NCBI GenBank assembly: GCA_022703375.1
Contig: JAKLDS010000017.1
Location: 1 to 44,139 of the forward strand
From: Deltaproteobacteria bacterium
GTDB taxonomy: Bacteria > Desulfobacterota > Syntrophia > Syntrophales > Smithellaceae
DNA: 44,139 nt
Reading direction: 5' to 3'
Shown: positions 25,304-34,683 of the stretch, one piece after another
Position numbering within the stretch: the stretch's first letter is position 1
Layout: each line of letters opens with the position of its first letter
Position numbers and translations under genes: made by a program
The notes under the pieces: model-generated
What the model was told of the DNA's origin: nothing
What the model saw: only the letters and a program-made list of their open reading frames with translations
Database searches by the model: none

Positions 25304-27036
25304 TGCGTTATTCCCAAATGTTTCTGCCCACCGGCAGGGAAATTCCAGCCGATGCGGAAATCATCAGCCATCAGCTCATGATCAGGGCTGGCCTGATTAG
25401 AAAGCTGACCAGCGGCATTTATTCTTATCTGCCTCTGGGCTATCGTGTCATCAGAAATGTGGAGAGGATTATCCGCGAAGAAATGAATAAAGCGGGGGCG
25501 CAGGAAGTTCATCTGCCGATGGTGCAGCCCATTGAGCTCTGGCAGGAATCAGGACGCTCTGAACATTACGGGACGCTGCTTTTGAAATTTCTCGACCGCA
25601 ACAAGCATCAATACTGCCTGGGGCCGACGCATGAGGAAGTAATAACCGATCTGGTGCGCAATGATGTTAAAACGTACCGTCAGCTGCCGCTCAATTTGTA
25701 TCAGATTCAGACGAAATTCCGCGATGAGCTGCGGCCGCGGTTCGGCCTGATGCGGTGCCGGGAATTCGGAATGAAAGACGCCTACAGCTTCGATGTTGAT
25801 GAGGCGGGAGCGGAAAAAAGTTATGCCAGGATGTTTGCCGCCTACAAAAATATTTTCCGCCGGTGCGGTTTGCGCTTCCGGCCGGTGGAAGCCGATTCCG
25901 GCAGTATCGGGGGAAAATATTCGCATGAATTTTTAGTGATGGCTGATGCGGGTGAAGACGCGATGGTTTTCTGCGATAAATGCGATTATGCCGCCAATCT
26001 GGAGAAGGCGGAGGTTGCTGCTCCGGAGAAGAAAAATATCGTTGGGGAGTCTTTCCTTCCCCTGGAAAGTGTTCATACACCGGATGTGCGGACGATTGAG
26101 GAAGTCTGTTCATTTTTACAGATACAGCCGCAGCAGATAGTCAAAACACTGATTTTTGCTGCGGACGGCCAGGCCATAGCCGTGTTGATTCGGGGCGATC
26201 AGGAAGTGAACGAAATTAAAGTTAAGAACTATCTGGGCGTAAGCGAAATTGCACTCGCCGATGATGATATGATTTTCAAGGCCACCGGCGCGCCGCGTGG
26301 CTTTGCCGGAGCGGTAAAAATCAAATGTCGCGTTTTAGCTGATTATTCAGTCATGAATATGATAAATTTTGTCACCGGCGCCAATCAGGAAGATTACCAT
26401 CTGAAAAATGTCAATATCGGCAGGGATTGTTCAGTGGAATCATTTGCCGATTTGCGGGTAGTGGAAGAAAATGATGTCTGCCCGCGCTGCGGCGGCGCCA
26501 TTCAATTCGCCCGCGGAATTGAAGTCGGTCATGTATTTAAGCTTGGTACGAAATACAGCAAAGCGATGAAAGCTTTGTATCTGGATCGCGACGGCAGGGA
26601 AAAAATCATGATTATGGGCTGCTACGGCATCGGCATCGGCCGGACAGCTGCGGCTTCAGTCGAACAGAATCATGATGAAAACGGCATTATCTGGCCCATG
26701 CCGCTGGCGCCTTATCAGGTCATTATTACTCCTGTCAATGTCAACGAACAATCCGTCATGGCGGCGGCGGACAATATCTATCAATCTCTTTCGGCCCTAA
26801 ATATTGACGTTATTCTGGATGACCGCGACGAAAGGGCTGGTGTGAAATTCAAAGACGCCGACCTTATCGGGATACCTGTAAGAATTACCGTGGGACAGAA
26901 GAATCTGGCCTCCGGCAATGTCGAAATACGCATCCGGAAAACAGCGGTAACATCACTTTGTGCCCTGGACAAAGTTGCGGCAGAAGTTCATCAGATAATC
27001 AAAGAAGAACTGGATGCGGCATCCGGGCAGGATTAA
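25303..27036 (+). CDS. proS: Prolyl-tRNA synthetase (bacterial type with editing domain)
   Basis: A 577-residue class II synthetase. Motif 2 is in FRDELRPRFGLMRCREFGMKDAYSF-like sequence near residues 139-163. Residues about 230-390 form the YbaK-like insertion that deacylates Ala-tRNA(Pro), and a C-terminal anticodon-binding domain follows (about 470-570). Two CxxC pairs flank the insertion, as in many bacterial ProS. Its ATG shares a base with the ispG stop. A tRNA-Pro gene lies about 4.3 kb downstream on the same strand, at the end of the next transcript. Confidence 0.96.
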   Translation: MRYSQMFLPTGREIPADAEIISHQLMIRAGLIRKLTSGIYSYLPLGYRVIRNVERIIREEMNKAGAQEVHLPMVQPIELWQESGRSEHYGTLLLKFLDRNKHQYCLGPTHEEVITDLVRNDVKTYRQLPLNLYQIQTKFRDELRPRFGLMRCREFGMKDAYSFDVDEAGAEKSYARMFAAYKNIFRRCGLRFRPVEADSGSIGGKYSHEFLVMADAGEDAMVFCDKCDYAANLEKAEVAAPEKKNIVGESFLPLESVHTPDVRTIEEVCSFLQIQPQQIVKTLIFAADGQAIAVLIRGDQEVNEIKVKNYLGVSEIALADDDMIFKATGAPRGFAGAVKIKCRVLADYSVMNMINFVTGANQEDYHLKNVNIGRDCSVESFADLRVVEENDVCPRCGGAIQFARGIEVGHVFKLGTKYSKAMKALYLDRDGREKIMIMGCYGIGIGRTAAASVEQNHDENGIIWPMPLAPYQVIITPVNVNEQSVMAAADNIYQSLSALNIDVILDDRDERAGVKFKDADLIGIPVRITVGQKNLASGNVEIRIRKTAVTSLCALDKVAAEVHQIIKEELDAASGQD

Positions 27037-27057
27037 TCAGTTAACGCAGGATAGATC

Positions 27058-29220
27058 ATGATACGCATTACCGATATTCTGGATAATACTCAGTCCTATT
27101 TATCTGCGGATGAACTGGAAATGATCCAGAAGGCCTACATCTATTCCGCAACGGTTCATCAGGGTCAGGTGCGCCTGTCCGGCGAACCGTATCTTACCCA
27201 TCCCATGGAAGTAGCGGGCATTCTGGTCGATTTAAAGCTGGATGCCGCCACCATCATCAGCGGTTTGCTGCACGACACGGTCGAAGATACCCTGGCCACT
27301 CTCGAACAGATTGAAAAAGAATTCGGCAAAGACGTTGCGTTTCTCGTTGACGGTTTGACGAAAATCAGCAAGATATCCTTCGCCTCGCAGGAGGAAAGGC
27401 AGGCGGAAAACTTTCGCAAGATGATTCTGGCCATGTCCGCTGATATTCGCATTCTGCTGGTGCGGCTGGCCGACCGCATGCATAACATGAGAACTCTGCG
27501 CTTTCAGACTCCGGAAAAAAGCGTGTATATCGCCAAAGAAACCATGGATATCTATGCGCCGCTGGCCAACCGTCTCGGCATTAACTGGATGAAGATGGAA
27601 CTGGAGGACTTGTCTTTTCAGTATATTGCTCCTGACGATTATAACGAGCTTTCCAAACGTGTCGCGAAAACAAATGAATCGCGGCACCGTTATACGGAAG
27701 AGGTCAAAAGCATCATCCGTGCGGAAATGAATAAGTTTGCCATTAAAGGCGAAGTGGAGGGACGCGCCAAACATCTTTACGGAATTTATAACAAGATGCG
27801 GGAACAGAAAATTGATTTTGACGAAGTTTATGACTTGATTGCTTTTCGCATCATTCTGGATACCGATAAGGATAAGAGCTGCTATGAGGCGCTCAGCATG
27901 GTTCATGCTCTCTGGAAGCCGGTTCCCGGAAGGTTCAAGGATTATATTGCAATGCCCAAAGCCAATAATTATCAATCACTGCATACTGCTGTTATCGGTC
28001 CTTACGGCGAAAGGGTGGAAATTCAGATCAGGACAAAACCGATGCACGAATGGGCGGAAAAGGGGATTGCCGCCCACTGGCGGTACAAGGAAGGGCGCGC
28101 CTACAAGGGTACTGAAGAAAATCAGATAAAAAAACTCAGGGAAGCCCTGGAAACACAGTACGAGATAAAAGATCCGAAGGAGTTCATGTCCAATCTGAAA
28201 TTGGCGCTGTTTCCCGAGGATGTCTACGTTTTTACGCCTAACGGGGATGTAAAATCTTTTCCCAAAGGAGCCACCCCGCTTGATTTTGCCTACAGCATTC
28301 ATACTGATGTGGGCAACAAATGTATCGGCGCCAAGGTAAACAGAAACATTGTTCCTCTTAAATATGAGTTGAAAAACGGTGATAGGGTGGAAATCATTAC
28401 ACAGGCCGGCCACCATCCCAGTAAGGATTGGCTGAAATATGTAGTTACGACGAGAGCGATTTCCAAAATCCGCAACTGGATTAATGTTGAAGAAAAGAAA
28501 AGCTCTCTGGCCCTGGGGAGGGAACTGCTGGATAAAGAATTTAAAAGGAACAATTTGAAACTCGGTAACCTAATCAAGTCGGGAGAGATAAAGAAAGCGC
28601 TGGATGATTTGAAGCAGGCTTCCCTCGACGACCTGATTTCCCAGGTTGGCTTCGGCCGGCTATCGCCGCGGCAGGTAGTAAATCTTTTCCTGGCCGTTGA
28701 TGAAGAGAAAAAAGAAGAGACGATAACCGAGAAGGCTAAAAAGAAGACGGATCAGACCTCTCCCATGGGTATCTCTCTCACCGGCATTGATGATGTAATG
28801 GTTAAATTCGCCAAGTGCTGCAATCCCATACCGGGCGATCAGATAGCCGGATATATTTCACGAGGCCGCGGCATTACGGTGCATGACATCCACTGCCCGC
28901 ACATCAAAAAAATGGATGGTGAACGGGTTGTTGATGTCCAGTGGAGTGTCCAGGAAAAGAATACCTATCCCGTTCATATCAAGGTTATTTGTGACGACCG
29001 CAAGGGTGTATTGACGGAAGTTAGCTCCGTAATTTCTTCGGTAGACATCAATATCAGCCATGCGCAAGTTGATACCAAGGACATGATTGCAACCTGCCAT
29101 TTTGTCATCGAAGTCAGGGATATCAAACAGCTCAATAAGATAATCTCATCAATTAAACAGCTGAAATTTGTGAAGTCCATTGAAAGAGTCTCCAAATATC
29201 AGGCGAGTCAGGAGATATAG
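27058..29220 (+). CDS. rel: Bifunctional (p)ppGpp synthetase/hydrolase (Rel/SpoT type)
   Basis: A 720-residue RSH enzyme controlling the stringent response. The hydrolase domain is intact, with the metal-binding LLHDTVEDT near 70-78. The synthetase has YDLIAFRI near 257 and the key loop RFKD near 291. An RxKD loop is the mark of bifunctional Rel/SpoT, in contrast to ExDD in RelA-only enzymes, so both activities are expected. A TGS domain (about 389-460), a Cys-containing conserved region with KCCNPIPGD (about 582) and a C-terminal ACT domain (about 640-715) complete the chain. It ends the run that starts with the ABC-F gene. Confidence 0.95.
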   Translation: MIRITDILDNTQSYLSADELEMIQKAYIYSATVHQGQVRLSGEPYLTHPMEVAGILVDLKLDAATIISGLLHDTVEDTLATLEQIEKEFGKDVAFLVDGLTKISKISFASQEERQAENFRKMILAMSADIRILLVRLADRMHNMRTLRFQTPEKSVYIAKETMDIYAPLANRLGINWMKMELEDLSFQYIAPDDYNELSKRVAKTNESRHRYTEEVKSIIRAEMNKFAIKGEVEGRAKHLYGIYNKMREQKIDFDEVYDLIAFRIILDTDKDKSCYEALSMVHALWKPVPGRFKDYIAMPKANNYQSLHTAVIGPYGERVEIQIRTKPMHEWAEKGIAAHWRYKEGRAYKGTEENQIKKLREALETQYEIKDPKEFMSNLKLALFPEDVYVFTPNGDVKSFPKGATPLDFAYSIHTDVGNKCIGAKVNRNIVPLKYELKNGDRVEIITQAGHHPSKDWLKYVVTTRAISKIRNWINVEEKKSSLALGRELLDKEFKRNNLKLGNLIKSGEIKKALDDLKQASLDDLISQVGFGRLSPRQVVNLFLAVDEEKKEETITEKAKKKTDQTSPMGISLTGIDDVMVKFAKCCNPIPGDQIAGYISRGRGITVHDIHCPHIKKMDGERVVDVQWSVQEKNTYPVHIKVICDDRKGVLTEVSSVISSVDINISHAQVDTKDMIATCHFVIEVRDIKQLNKIISSIKQLKFVKSIERVSKYQASQEI

Positions 29221-29271
29221 CCGGCGGCCTTACACATCATTATAACCGTTCCTGATTCCGGCTTTTGATTG

Positions 29272-29299
29272 TTGACAAAAAAAGAAAGTCTGCTATAAG
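29272..29299 (+). promoter_or_regulatory. Promoter of amidase-rph-rdgB-tRNA-Pro
   Basis: TTGACA (29272-29277), a 16-base spacer and TATAAG (29294-29299), with a predicted start near 29306. An AAGGGG ribosome site lies just before the ATG at 29335. It lies 51 bases after the rel stop, so the genes that follow are likely a separate transcript. Confidence 0.72.
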
Positions 29300-29334
29300 C
29301 AAGCGCAAAATACTGGCTTTCCACAAGGGGAAAA

Positions 29335-30000
29335 ATGTTACGTAATATAAAAATATTGCTGGCTGTCATCACGATTATTTTAATGGCTCTCGACGCCGCA
29401 GCCGCGGGCGGCAGGCAGTTGGTTATTATTGATCCCGCCCACGGGGGAGATGATGCCGGAGTGAAAATAACCGATAAACTGGGTGAAAAAGAAATTACGC
29501 TGGCGATTGCCCTTGCCCTGCAGAAAGAACTGGGCAAGGATGGAAAAATCGAAGTTATCCTGACCCGGGATTCAGACAGTAATGTCAGTATTGAAGAGCG
29601 AAAAAAAAAGGTGGAAAAAGCGAAACCGGATATGTTCCTGAGTTTGCATATCAACGCCGGATTTGGCAAAAGTGTCTCCGGATTTGAAATTTATTATCCG
29701 GGATTTATGGAAAACCGTGAACGAAAAAAATCAGCCGCCAAAAACCTGCAAGCCAGATATCTCAATGAGAGCGTAAAACTCGCCAAACTCATTGAGAAAA
29801 ATCTGAACACTATATTTCCCCGCCAAAGCCGCGGTCTCAGGGAAGCTGATACTCCCATTCTGGAAGAGCTGACTGTGCCGGCTCTTGTCGTGGAACTGGC
29901 TTTTGCGACCAATCCCGAGGATAGAAAGAAGATTCAATCGCCAAAAATACAGGCGGAGATTGCCCGGGCATTGGCAAAAAGCATTAAGTCGTTTTTCTAG
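29335..30000 (+). CDS. Secreted N-acetylmuramoyl-L-alanine amidase (Amidase_3)
   Basis: A 221-residue periplasmic zinc amidase that cuts the bond between MurNAc and the stem peptide of peptidoglycan. A signal peptide covers about residues 1-24 (hydrophobic core [17 protein letters not shown]). Zinc ligands and catalytic residues appear in [11 protein letters not shown] (His), SLHINA (His) and [12 protein letters not shown] (Glu). There is no AMIN or LysM targeting domain, so it is a minimal form related to AmiA/B/C and CwlD. Its stop precedes the rph start by 7 bases. Confidence 0.9.
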   Translation: MLRNIKILLAVITIILMALDAAAAGGRQLVIIDPAHGGDDAGVKITDKLGEKEITLAIALALQKELGKDGKIEVILTRDSDSNVSIEERKKKVEKAKPDMFLSLHINAGFGKSVSGFEIYYPGFMENRERKKSAAKNLQARYLNESVKLAKLIEKNLNTIFPRQSRGLREADTPILEELTVPALVVELAFATNPEDRKKIQSPKIQAEIARALAKSIKSFF

Positions 30001-30007
30001 GTGTAAA

Positions 30008-30736
30008 GTGCTAAAAAGAAATCTGGCAAGAAAATGGAATGAGCTGCGTCCGATAAAAATTACCGGCAATTATCTGAAACATGCTGCTTCCGTACTCGTG
30101 GAATTTGGTAGTACAAAGGTTATTTGCACGGCGGCTGTTGATGATAAACCCGCGCCGTTTCTGAAAGGCACCGGCAGGGGATGGTTGACGGCCGAATATT
30201 CAATGCTGCCGATGGCCACCCCGACAAGAAACGCCAGAGAAGCGGTACGCGGCCGTCTGGGCGGCCGGACGCATGAAATTCAGCGTTTAATCGGGCGCTC
30301 GTTGCGCGCCGTGACCGATTTAAGCGACTTCGGCGAAAAAACGATTTACATTGATTGTGATGTCCTGCAGGCTGACGGCGGAACAAGGACGGCGTCAATC
30401 ACCGGAGGATTTGTCGCCCTGATTGATTTATTTAAAAAAATGCAGCAGGAAGAATTAATCAAGACAATTCCGGTCAGCGACTATGTATCGGCAATCAGTG
30501 TCGGCATTCTGGATAATCAGGTATTGCTGGACCTGGAATATGAGGAAGACGCAAGAGCGGCTGTAGATATGAATTTCGTCATGACCGGCAGCGGCCTTTT
30601 TATCGAAGTTCAGGGCACTGCCGAACATAACCCGTTTGGCAGAAAGCAACTCGATGAAATGATGGAACTGGCATCACAGGGTATTCGAAAAATTATTTCC
30701 CGGCAGAAAGAAGCGCTCGGCGATTGGCGTCCATGA
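30008..30736 (+). CDS. rph: Ribonuclease PH
   Basis: A 242-residue phosphorolytic exoribonuclease that trims tRNA 3' ends. Family blocks are [61 protein letters not shown] and the C-terminal [13 protein letters not shown]. The frame is open further upstream, but the GTG at 30008 gives a typical N-terminus ([15 protein letters not shown]) with normal length. Its start region reads RKWNELRP where many homologues have DGR..ELRP. It overlaps rdgB by 4 bases and lies in the same transcript as a tRNA gene. Confidence 0.94.
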   Translation: MLKRNLARKWNELRPIKITGNYLKHAASVLVEFGSTKVICTAAVDDKPAPFLKGTGRGWLTAEYSMLPMATPTRNAREAVRGRLGGRTHEIQRLIGRSLRAVTDLSDFGEKTIYIDCDVLQADGGTRTASITGGFVALIDLFKKMQQEELIKTIPVSDYVSAISVGILDNQVLLDLEYEEDARAAVDMNFVMTGSGLFIEVQGTAEHNPFGRKQLDEMMELASQGIRKIISRQKEALGDWRP

Positions 30737-31326
30737 AAATAATCTTTGCTTCTAAAAATGAGGGAAAAGTAAGAGAAATCCGGCAAATGCTGGAGTCAAC
30801 AGGCATTGATTTAGTTTCTTTAAACAGATTCAGTGCCGTGCCGGAAATAATCGAAGATGGCCGGAGCTTTCTGGAAAACGCTCTGAAAAAAGCCCGGACT
30901 ATTGCGGAATATACCGGTGAAAATGTTCTGGCGGATGATTCCGGCCTGGAGGTGGATATCCTGCAAGGCGAGCCGGGAATTCATTCAGCGCGTTATGCAG
31001 GAGCCGGTGCGACGGATGCGGAAAACAATGCCAGACTGCTGGAGAAACTGCGCAATATGCCGCCGGAAAAAAGATGCGCATCTTTTCACTGTGAACTGGT
31101 TTTTTACAAAAGAGACGGCTCTTATCAATCGTTTACCGGAAAGTGGCAGGGGCGAATAATTGATGAGCCCCGGGGCTCCAATGGCTTCGGCTATGATCCG
31201 ATATTTTTTTTGCCTCAACTGGGAAAAACGGCTGCCGAGTTGCCGCCGGCAATCAAAAATAAATTGAGCCATCGCGGTCAGGCATTTGCACAATTGCAGA
31301 AAGTTCTGGGAAAAAAAGATATTTAA
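30733..31326 (+). CDS. rdgB: Non-canonical purine NTP pyrophosphatase (ITPase)
   Basis: A 197-residue house-cleaning enzyme that hydrolyses dITP and XTP to monophosphates. It starts with [12 protein letters not shown], the family's ATxNxGKxxE loop. The catalytic ADDSGLEVD lies near 67-75 and [12 protein letters not shown] near 149-160. The ATG at 30733 overlaps the rph stop (ATGA); a TTG three codons earlier is less likely. rph-rdgB is a common bacterial pair. The stop lies 8 bases before tRNA-Pro. Confidence 0.94.
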   Translation: MKIIFASKNEGKVREIRQMLESTGIDLVSLNRFSAVPEIIEDGRSFLENALKKARTIAEYTGENVLADDSGLEVDILQGEPGIHSARYAGAGATDAENNARLLEKLRNMPPEKRCASFHCELVFYKRDGSYQSFTGKWQGRIIDEPRGSNGFGYDPIFFLPQLGKTAAELPPAIKNKLSHRGQAFAQLQKVLGKKDI

Positions 31327-31334
31327 TGTTTAAG

Positions 31335-31411
31335 CGGGGCGTAGCGCAGCCTGGTAGCGCGCTTGCTTTGGGAGCAAGATGTCGCAGGTTCAAATCCTGC
31401 CGCCCCGACCA
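31335..31411 (+). tRNA. tRNA-Pro (anticodon TGG)
   Basis: A 77-base cloverleaf with encoded CCA. Acceptor CGGGGCG pairs with CGCCCCG (31401-31407). The D stem is GCGC/GCGC. The anticodon stem is CTTGC/GCAAG with loop TTTGGGA, anticodon TGG at 31369-31371. The T stem is GCAGG/CCTGC with loop TTCAAAT. It lies 8 bases after rdgB and its last base is one base from the end of the convergent mutase gene. Confidence 0.97.
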
Positions 31412-31412
31412 T

Positions 31413-32756
31413 TCAGCAGCTTTTATTCAGCAGGCCTTCCACTTCTTCTTTAATCGCTTGTAATCTTTCCGGGGACTGGGCCTCAAAGCGCAGGACGATT
31501 ACCGGCTGCGTGTTGGACGAGCGCACCAGCGCCCAACCGTCGGGAAATACAATACGCACACCGTCAATATCAATTATTTTGCGTTTTCCCCGATAATGTT
31601 TTTTAATCTTGTCAACAACGGCCGCTTTTTTATTATCGTCGCAATCCATTCTTATTTCCGGTGTGGCGTATGTTTTGGGAACATCCGCGAGCAGCTCGCT
31701 CAATTTTTTGCCCGTCCGGGAAAGGATTTCCAGCAGCCGCAATGCCGCATAAATAGCGTCATCATAACCGAAGTAACGGTCGGCAAAGAATAAATGGCCG
31801 CTCATTTCCCCGCCTAACACGGCTTTTTCTTCTTTCATTTTCGCTTTTATCAGCGAGTGTCCGGCCTTCCACATAATCGGTTTGCCGCCGTGCTTTTTGA
31901 TATCATCGTATAAAACCTGCGAACACTTGACTTCGCCGATGATGGTGGCGCCCGGATTATCTTTCAGAATATAGCGGGAAAACAACAAAAGCAGCTTGTC
32001 GCCCCAGATTATTTCACCGTTGTCGCTAATAACACCCAGCCGGTCGGCATCGCCGTCAAAGGCGATTCCCAGATCGGCTTTTTTTTCCCGTACCAGCCTG
32101 ATGATGTCTTTCAGGTTATCTTCCACGGTAGGATCGGGAAAATGATTGGGGAAGTTGCCGTCCGGTTCGCAGTAAATATCGGTTACCGCGCAGCCGAAGC
32201 GCCGCAATAACGGTAAGGCAAAGTTGCCGCCGACGCCGTTGCCGGCGTCAACTATCACATTTATTTTGCTTTTAACTTTAATATTGGTAAAAAGATAATT
32301 TTCGTAAGCGTCAGTCACCGGGATTGCCTGTGCCTCGCCTTTGCCCGCCGGATATTTGCCGCCTTCCATTATTTTTCTCAGTTCCTGAATTTGTTTGCCG
32401 TAAATGGTGGAAAGGCCGATGCATATTTTAAAGCCGTTGAAATCCGGTGGATTGTGGCTGCCGGTTACCATAACGCCGCCTTCACATTGGAAATGGCGGA
32501 TGGAAAAATACAACATGGGAGTGGCGCAAAGGCCGATGTCTATGGTATTGACCCCGGCGTCATTAAGTCCCTTGATGATAAAATTATGATAGCCGTCGGA
32601 ACTGAGCCGGCAGTCCCGGCCGACGGCCATTGTTTTCACCCGGTGATGAAACGCATAAGCGCCGATAGCGCGCCCTAAATCGTAAACAAAATCATCATTC
32701 AAGTCTTTACCGACAATACCCCGGACATCATATTCGCGAAAAACATTGGGATTCAT
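31413..32756 (-). CDS. algC: Phosphomannomutase/phosphoglucomutase
   Basis: A 447-residue alpha-D-phosphohexomutase interconverting 1- and 6-phosphosugars for cell-surface polysaccharides. The phosphoserine loop TGSHNPP lies near residue 98-104. The magnesium loop is [10 protein letters not shown], the sugar-binding loop is GEMSGHLFF, and the phosphate-binding loop is RSSNTQP near the C-terminus. Start is placed at 32756 ([13 protein letters not shown], the usual family N-terminus) rather than six codons upstream. It follows the CoA-transferase gene by 23 bases, probably in one transcript. Mannose versus glucose preference is not readable. Confidence 0.9.
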   Translation of the reverse strand: MNPNVFREYDVRGIVGKDLNDDFVYDLGRAIGAYAFHHRVKTMAVGRDCRLSSDGYHNFIIKGLNDAGVNTIDIGLCATPMLYFSIRHFQCEGGVMVTGSHNPPDFNGFKICIGLSTIYGKQIQELRKIMEGGKYPAGKGEAQAIPVTDAYENYLFTNIKVKSKINVIVDAGNGVGGNFALPLLRRFGCAVTDIYCEPDGNFPNHFPDPTVEDNLKDIIRLVREKKADLGIAFDGDADRLGVISDNGEIIWGDKLLLLFSRYILKDNPGATIIGEVKCSQVLYDDIKKHGGKPIMWKAGHSLIKAKMKEEKAVLGGEMSGHLFFADRYFGYDDAIYAALRLLEILSRTGKKLSELLADVPKTYATPEIRMDCDDNKKAAVVDKIKKHYRGKRKIIDIDGVRIVFPDGWALVRSSNTQPVIVLRFEAQSPERLQAIKEEVEGLLNKSC

Positions 32757-32779
32757 TAACTGACAACTCCGCAAGAGAA

Positions 32780-34675
32780 TTATTCTTTGAACATCAGCAT
32801 TAAATCGTAAACTCCGCCGTCGCTCTTTTTCTTCATGTCAAACCCGCCCTTTTCAAAAACATGAAGCATGGGTTGATTATCAGACAGGACTTCCGCTGTA
32901 AAGCCCAGCAGACCCTGTCTTCTGGCGAGATAGGTCAGATATTTGAGAAGTTCATAGCCGATGCCCTGGTTTTGCTGATCATCGCGCACGGCGAAAGCCA
33001 CTTCCGCAGTGTGCGTTCTTTCATCAACTCCGTACTGTCCGACTGCGGCAATAAAATTGTTTTCCTGATCTCCTACGACAACGACCAGAACAACTTCCTT
33101 TGTGTAATCAATAACAACAAAATCCTGCAGCCGTTCATGAGGCATGTCCTTGCGGTAGGAAAGAAAACGACGGTGCAGGCTGATATCGGACAACGAATAG
33201 AAAAAATCCTTCAGCAGCGGCTCATCGCTTATTTTTACCGGACGGATAAAAATTGACAACTGTGTTTTGGTTGTCCGGTATGTTTCCAGCTCGACGGGAT
33301 ATTCACCGCGTTTGCCCGGGATAAAGGCCTGATCGCGGAAAATGAGGCCGCGCTTCTTGGCTTCATCAATCAGCCAGGGGCGGAATTTGGGATGGGCAAT
33401 CGAAATCAGTTCCATGGCGCGTTCGCGGATATTTTTTCCATGGAGATACGCAATGCCGTATTCCGTGACTACATAACGCACATCACCGCGGTTTAAAGTT
33501 ACGCCGGCCTGTTCCTTGAGAGCGGGAACGATGCGGGATATTTCGTCGTCATGAGAGGTCGCTTTAACTGCGAGGATAGTTTTACCGTTTTTGGAAAGCA
33601 GTGAACCGCGCATGAAATCCTGATGGCCGCCGATGCCGCTGTAGAAAACTCCGCCGATGGATTCGGAAGTCGCCTGTCCGGTCAAATCAATTTCCAGCGC
33701 GCTGTTAATAGCCACCATGTTGTCAATCTGGGCAATGACCAGAGGATCGTTAGTATAGTCAATAGTCCGAAAAACAACGGAAGGATTATCATGGAGAAAA
33801 TCGTATGTTTTTTTCCGCCCCATGCTGAAGGAGGCTACCGATTTACCACGGTCAATTGTTTTCCGGGAGTTGTCAATTACTCCCGCATTAATCAAATCAA
33901 CAAGCCCGTCGCTTAAAAGCTCCGTATGAACGCCGAGATTCTTTTTGCTGTAGAGATTAGTCATGATAGCATTGGGCAGGCTGCCGTAGCCGACTTGGAT
34001 GGTATCTCCATCCTGGACGAGGCTGGCCACATAATTGCCGATTTTTTGAATATCTTCGCTGATGGGAGCTCCGGCTACTTCCAGCAGCGGCTCGTCATAG
34101 GGTATGATAAAATCAACATCCTTGATATTAAGGAAGCCGTCACCGTGAATACGGGGCATATTGGCGTTGATTTGGGCGATAACAATGTGAGACATTTCCG
34201 TTGCCGCCTTGACGATATCCACGCTGACGCCGAGACTTAGAAAACCATGATCGTCCGGCAGCGAAGTCTGGATAAGTGCGACGTCCAGATGCACAACATC
34301 ACGATAAAGAAGAGAAGGGACATTGGAAAGTGAAATAGGCGTGTAATCGGAGAGACCTTTATTAATGGAATCGCGGGTATTTTCTCCGATGAAAAAGGAA
34401 TTATGGCGAAAATTGGATTTGTATTTGGCATCGGTATAGGGAGAAACGCCCAGCGAATATACATGAATGATTTCCGTGTCAAAAAAAGCTTTGGGATTGG
34501 ATTCGACGTAACGCGTCATCGCCTGAACAAGATACTGCGGCTCCCCGCAACCGGAAGCCACGAATATTTGATTGCCACGGCGGATATGGCTGAATATTTC
34601 ATCTTCGGAAACAAACTTTTCCGGGTACAATTCCCGGAAAGTCTGCATATTACTTTTGTTTTTCTCTGAATACAT
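32780..34675 (-). CDS. Acetyl-CoA hydrolase/CoA-transferase fused to a GNAT acetyltransferase domain
   Basis: A 631-residue two-domain protein. Residues 1 to about 465 match the acetyl-CoA hydrolase/4-hydroxybutyrate CoA-transferase family, with the likely thioester-forming Glu in NSALEIDLTGQ (about 326) and downstream YSGIGGHQDF and VTEYGIAYLHGK. Residues about 472-630 are a GNAT domain, with the acetyl-CoA loop in RDDQQNQGIGYELL. Such a chain could move CoA between acetate and another acid, while the GNAT part acetylates a protein or small molecule; the coupling of the two is inference. Its AAGG ribosome site overlaps the chemoreceptor stop, 8 bases upstream, so it is translationally tied to that gene. 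Confidence 0.88.
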   Translation of the reverse strand: MYSEKNKSNMQTFRELYPEKFVSEDEIFSHIRRGNQIFVASGCGEPQYLVQAMTRYVESNPKAFFDTEIIHVYSLGVSPYTDAKYKSNFRHNSFFIGENTRDSINKGLSDYTPISLSNVPSLLYRDVVHLDVALIQTSLPDDHGFLSLGVSVDIVKAATEMSHIVIAQINANMPRIHGDGFLNIKDVDFIIPYDEPLLEVAGAPISEDIQKIGNYVASLVQDGDTIQVGYGSLPNAIMTNLYSKKNLGVHTELLSDGLVDLINAGVIDNSRKTIDRGKSVASFSMGRKKTYDFLHDNPSVVFRTIDYTNDPLVIAQIDNMVAINSALEIDLTGQATSESIGGVFYSGIGGHQDFMRGSLLSKNGKTILAVKATSHDDEISRIVPALKEQAGVTLNRGDVRYVVTEYGIAYLHGKNIRERAMELISIAHPKFRPWLIDEAKKRGLIFRDQAFIPGKRGEYPVELETYRTTKTQLSIFIRPVKISDEPLLKDFFYSLSDISLHRRFLSYRKDMPHERLQDFVVIDYTKEVVLVVVVGDQENNFIAAVGQYGVDERTHTAEVAFAVRDDQQNQGIGYELLKYLTYLARRQGLLGFTAEVLSDNQPMLHVFEKGGFDMKKKSDGGVYDLMLMFKE

Positions 34676-34683
34676 AATTACCT

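Noticed and set aside
31363-31596. Plus-strand frame [16 protein letters not shown]...
   Set aside because: Starts inside tRNA-Pro and continues antisense to the mutase gene; a typical false frame.
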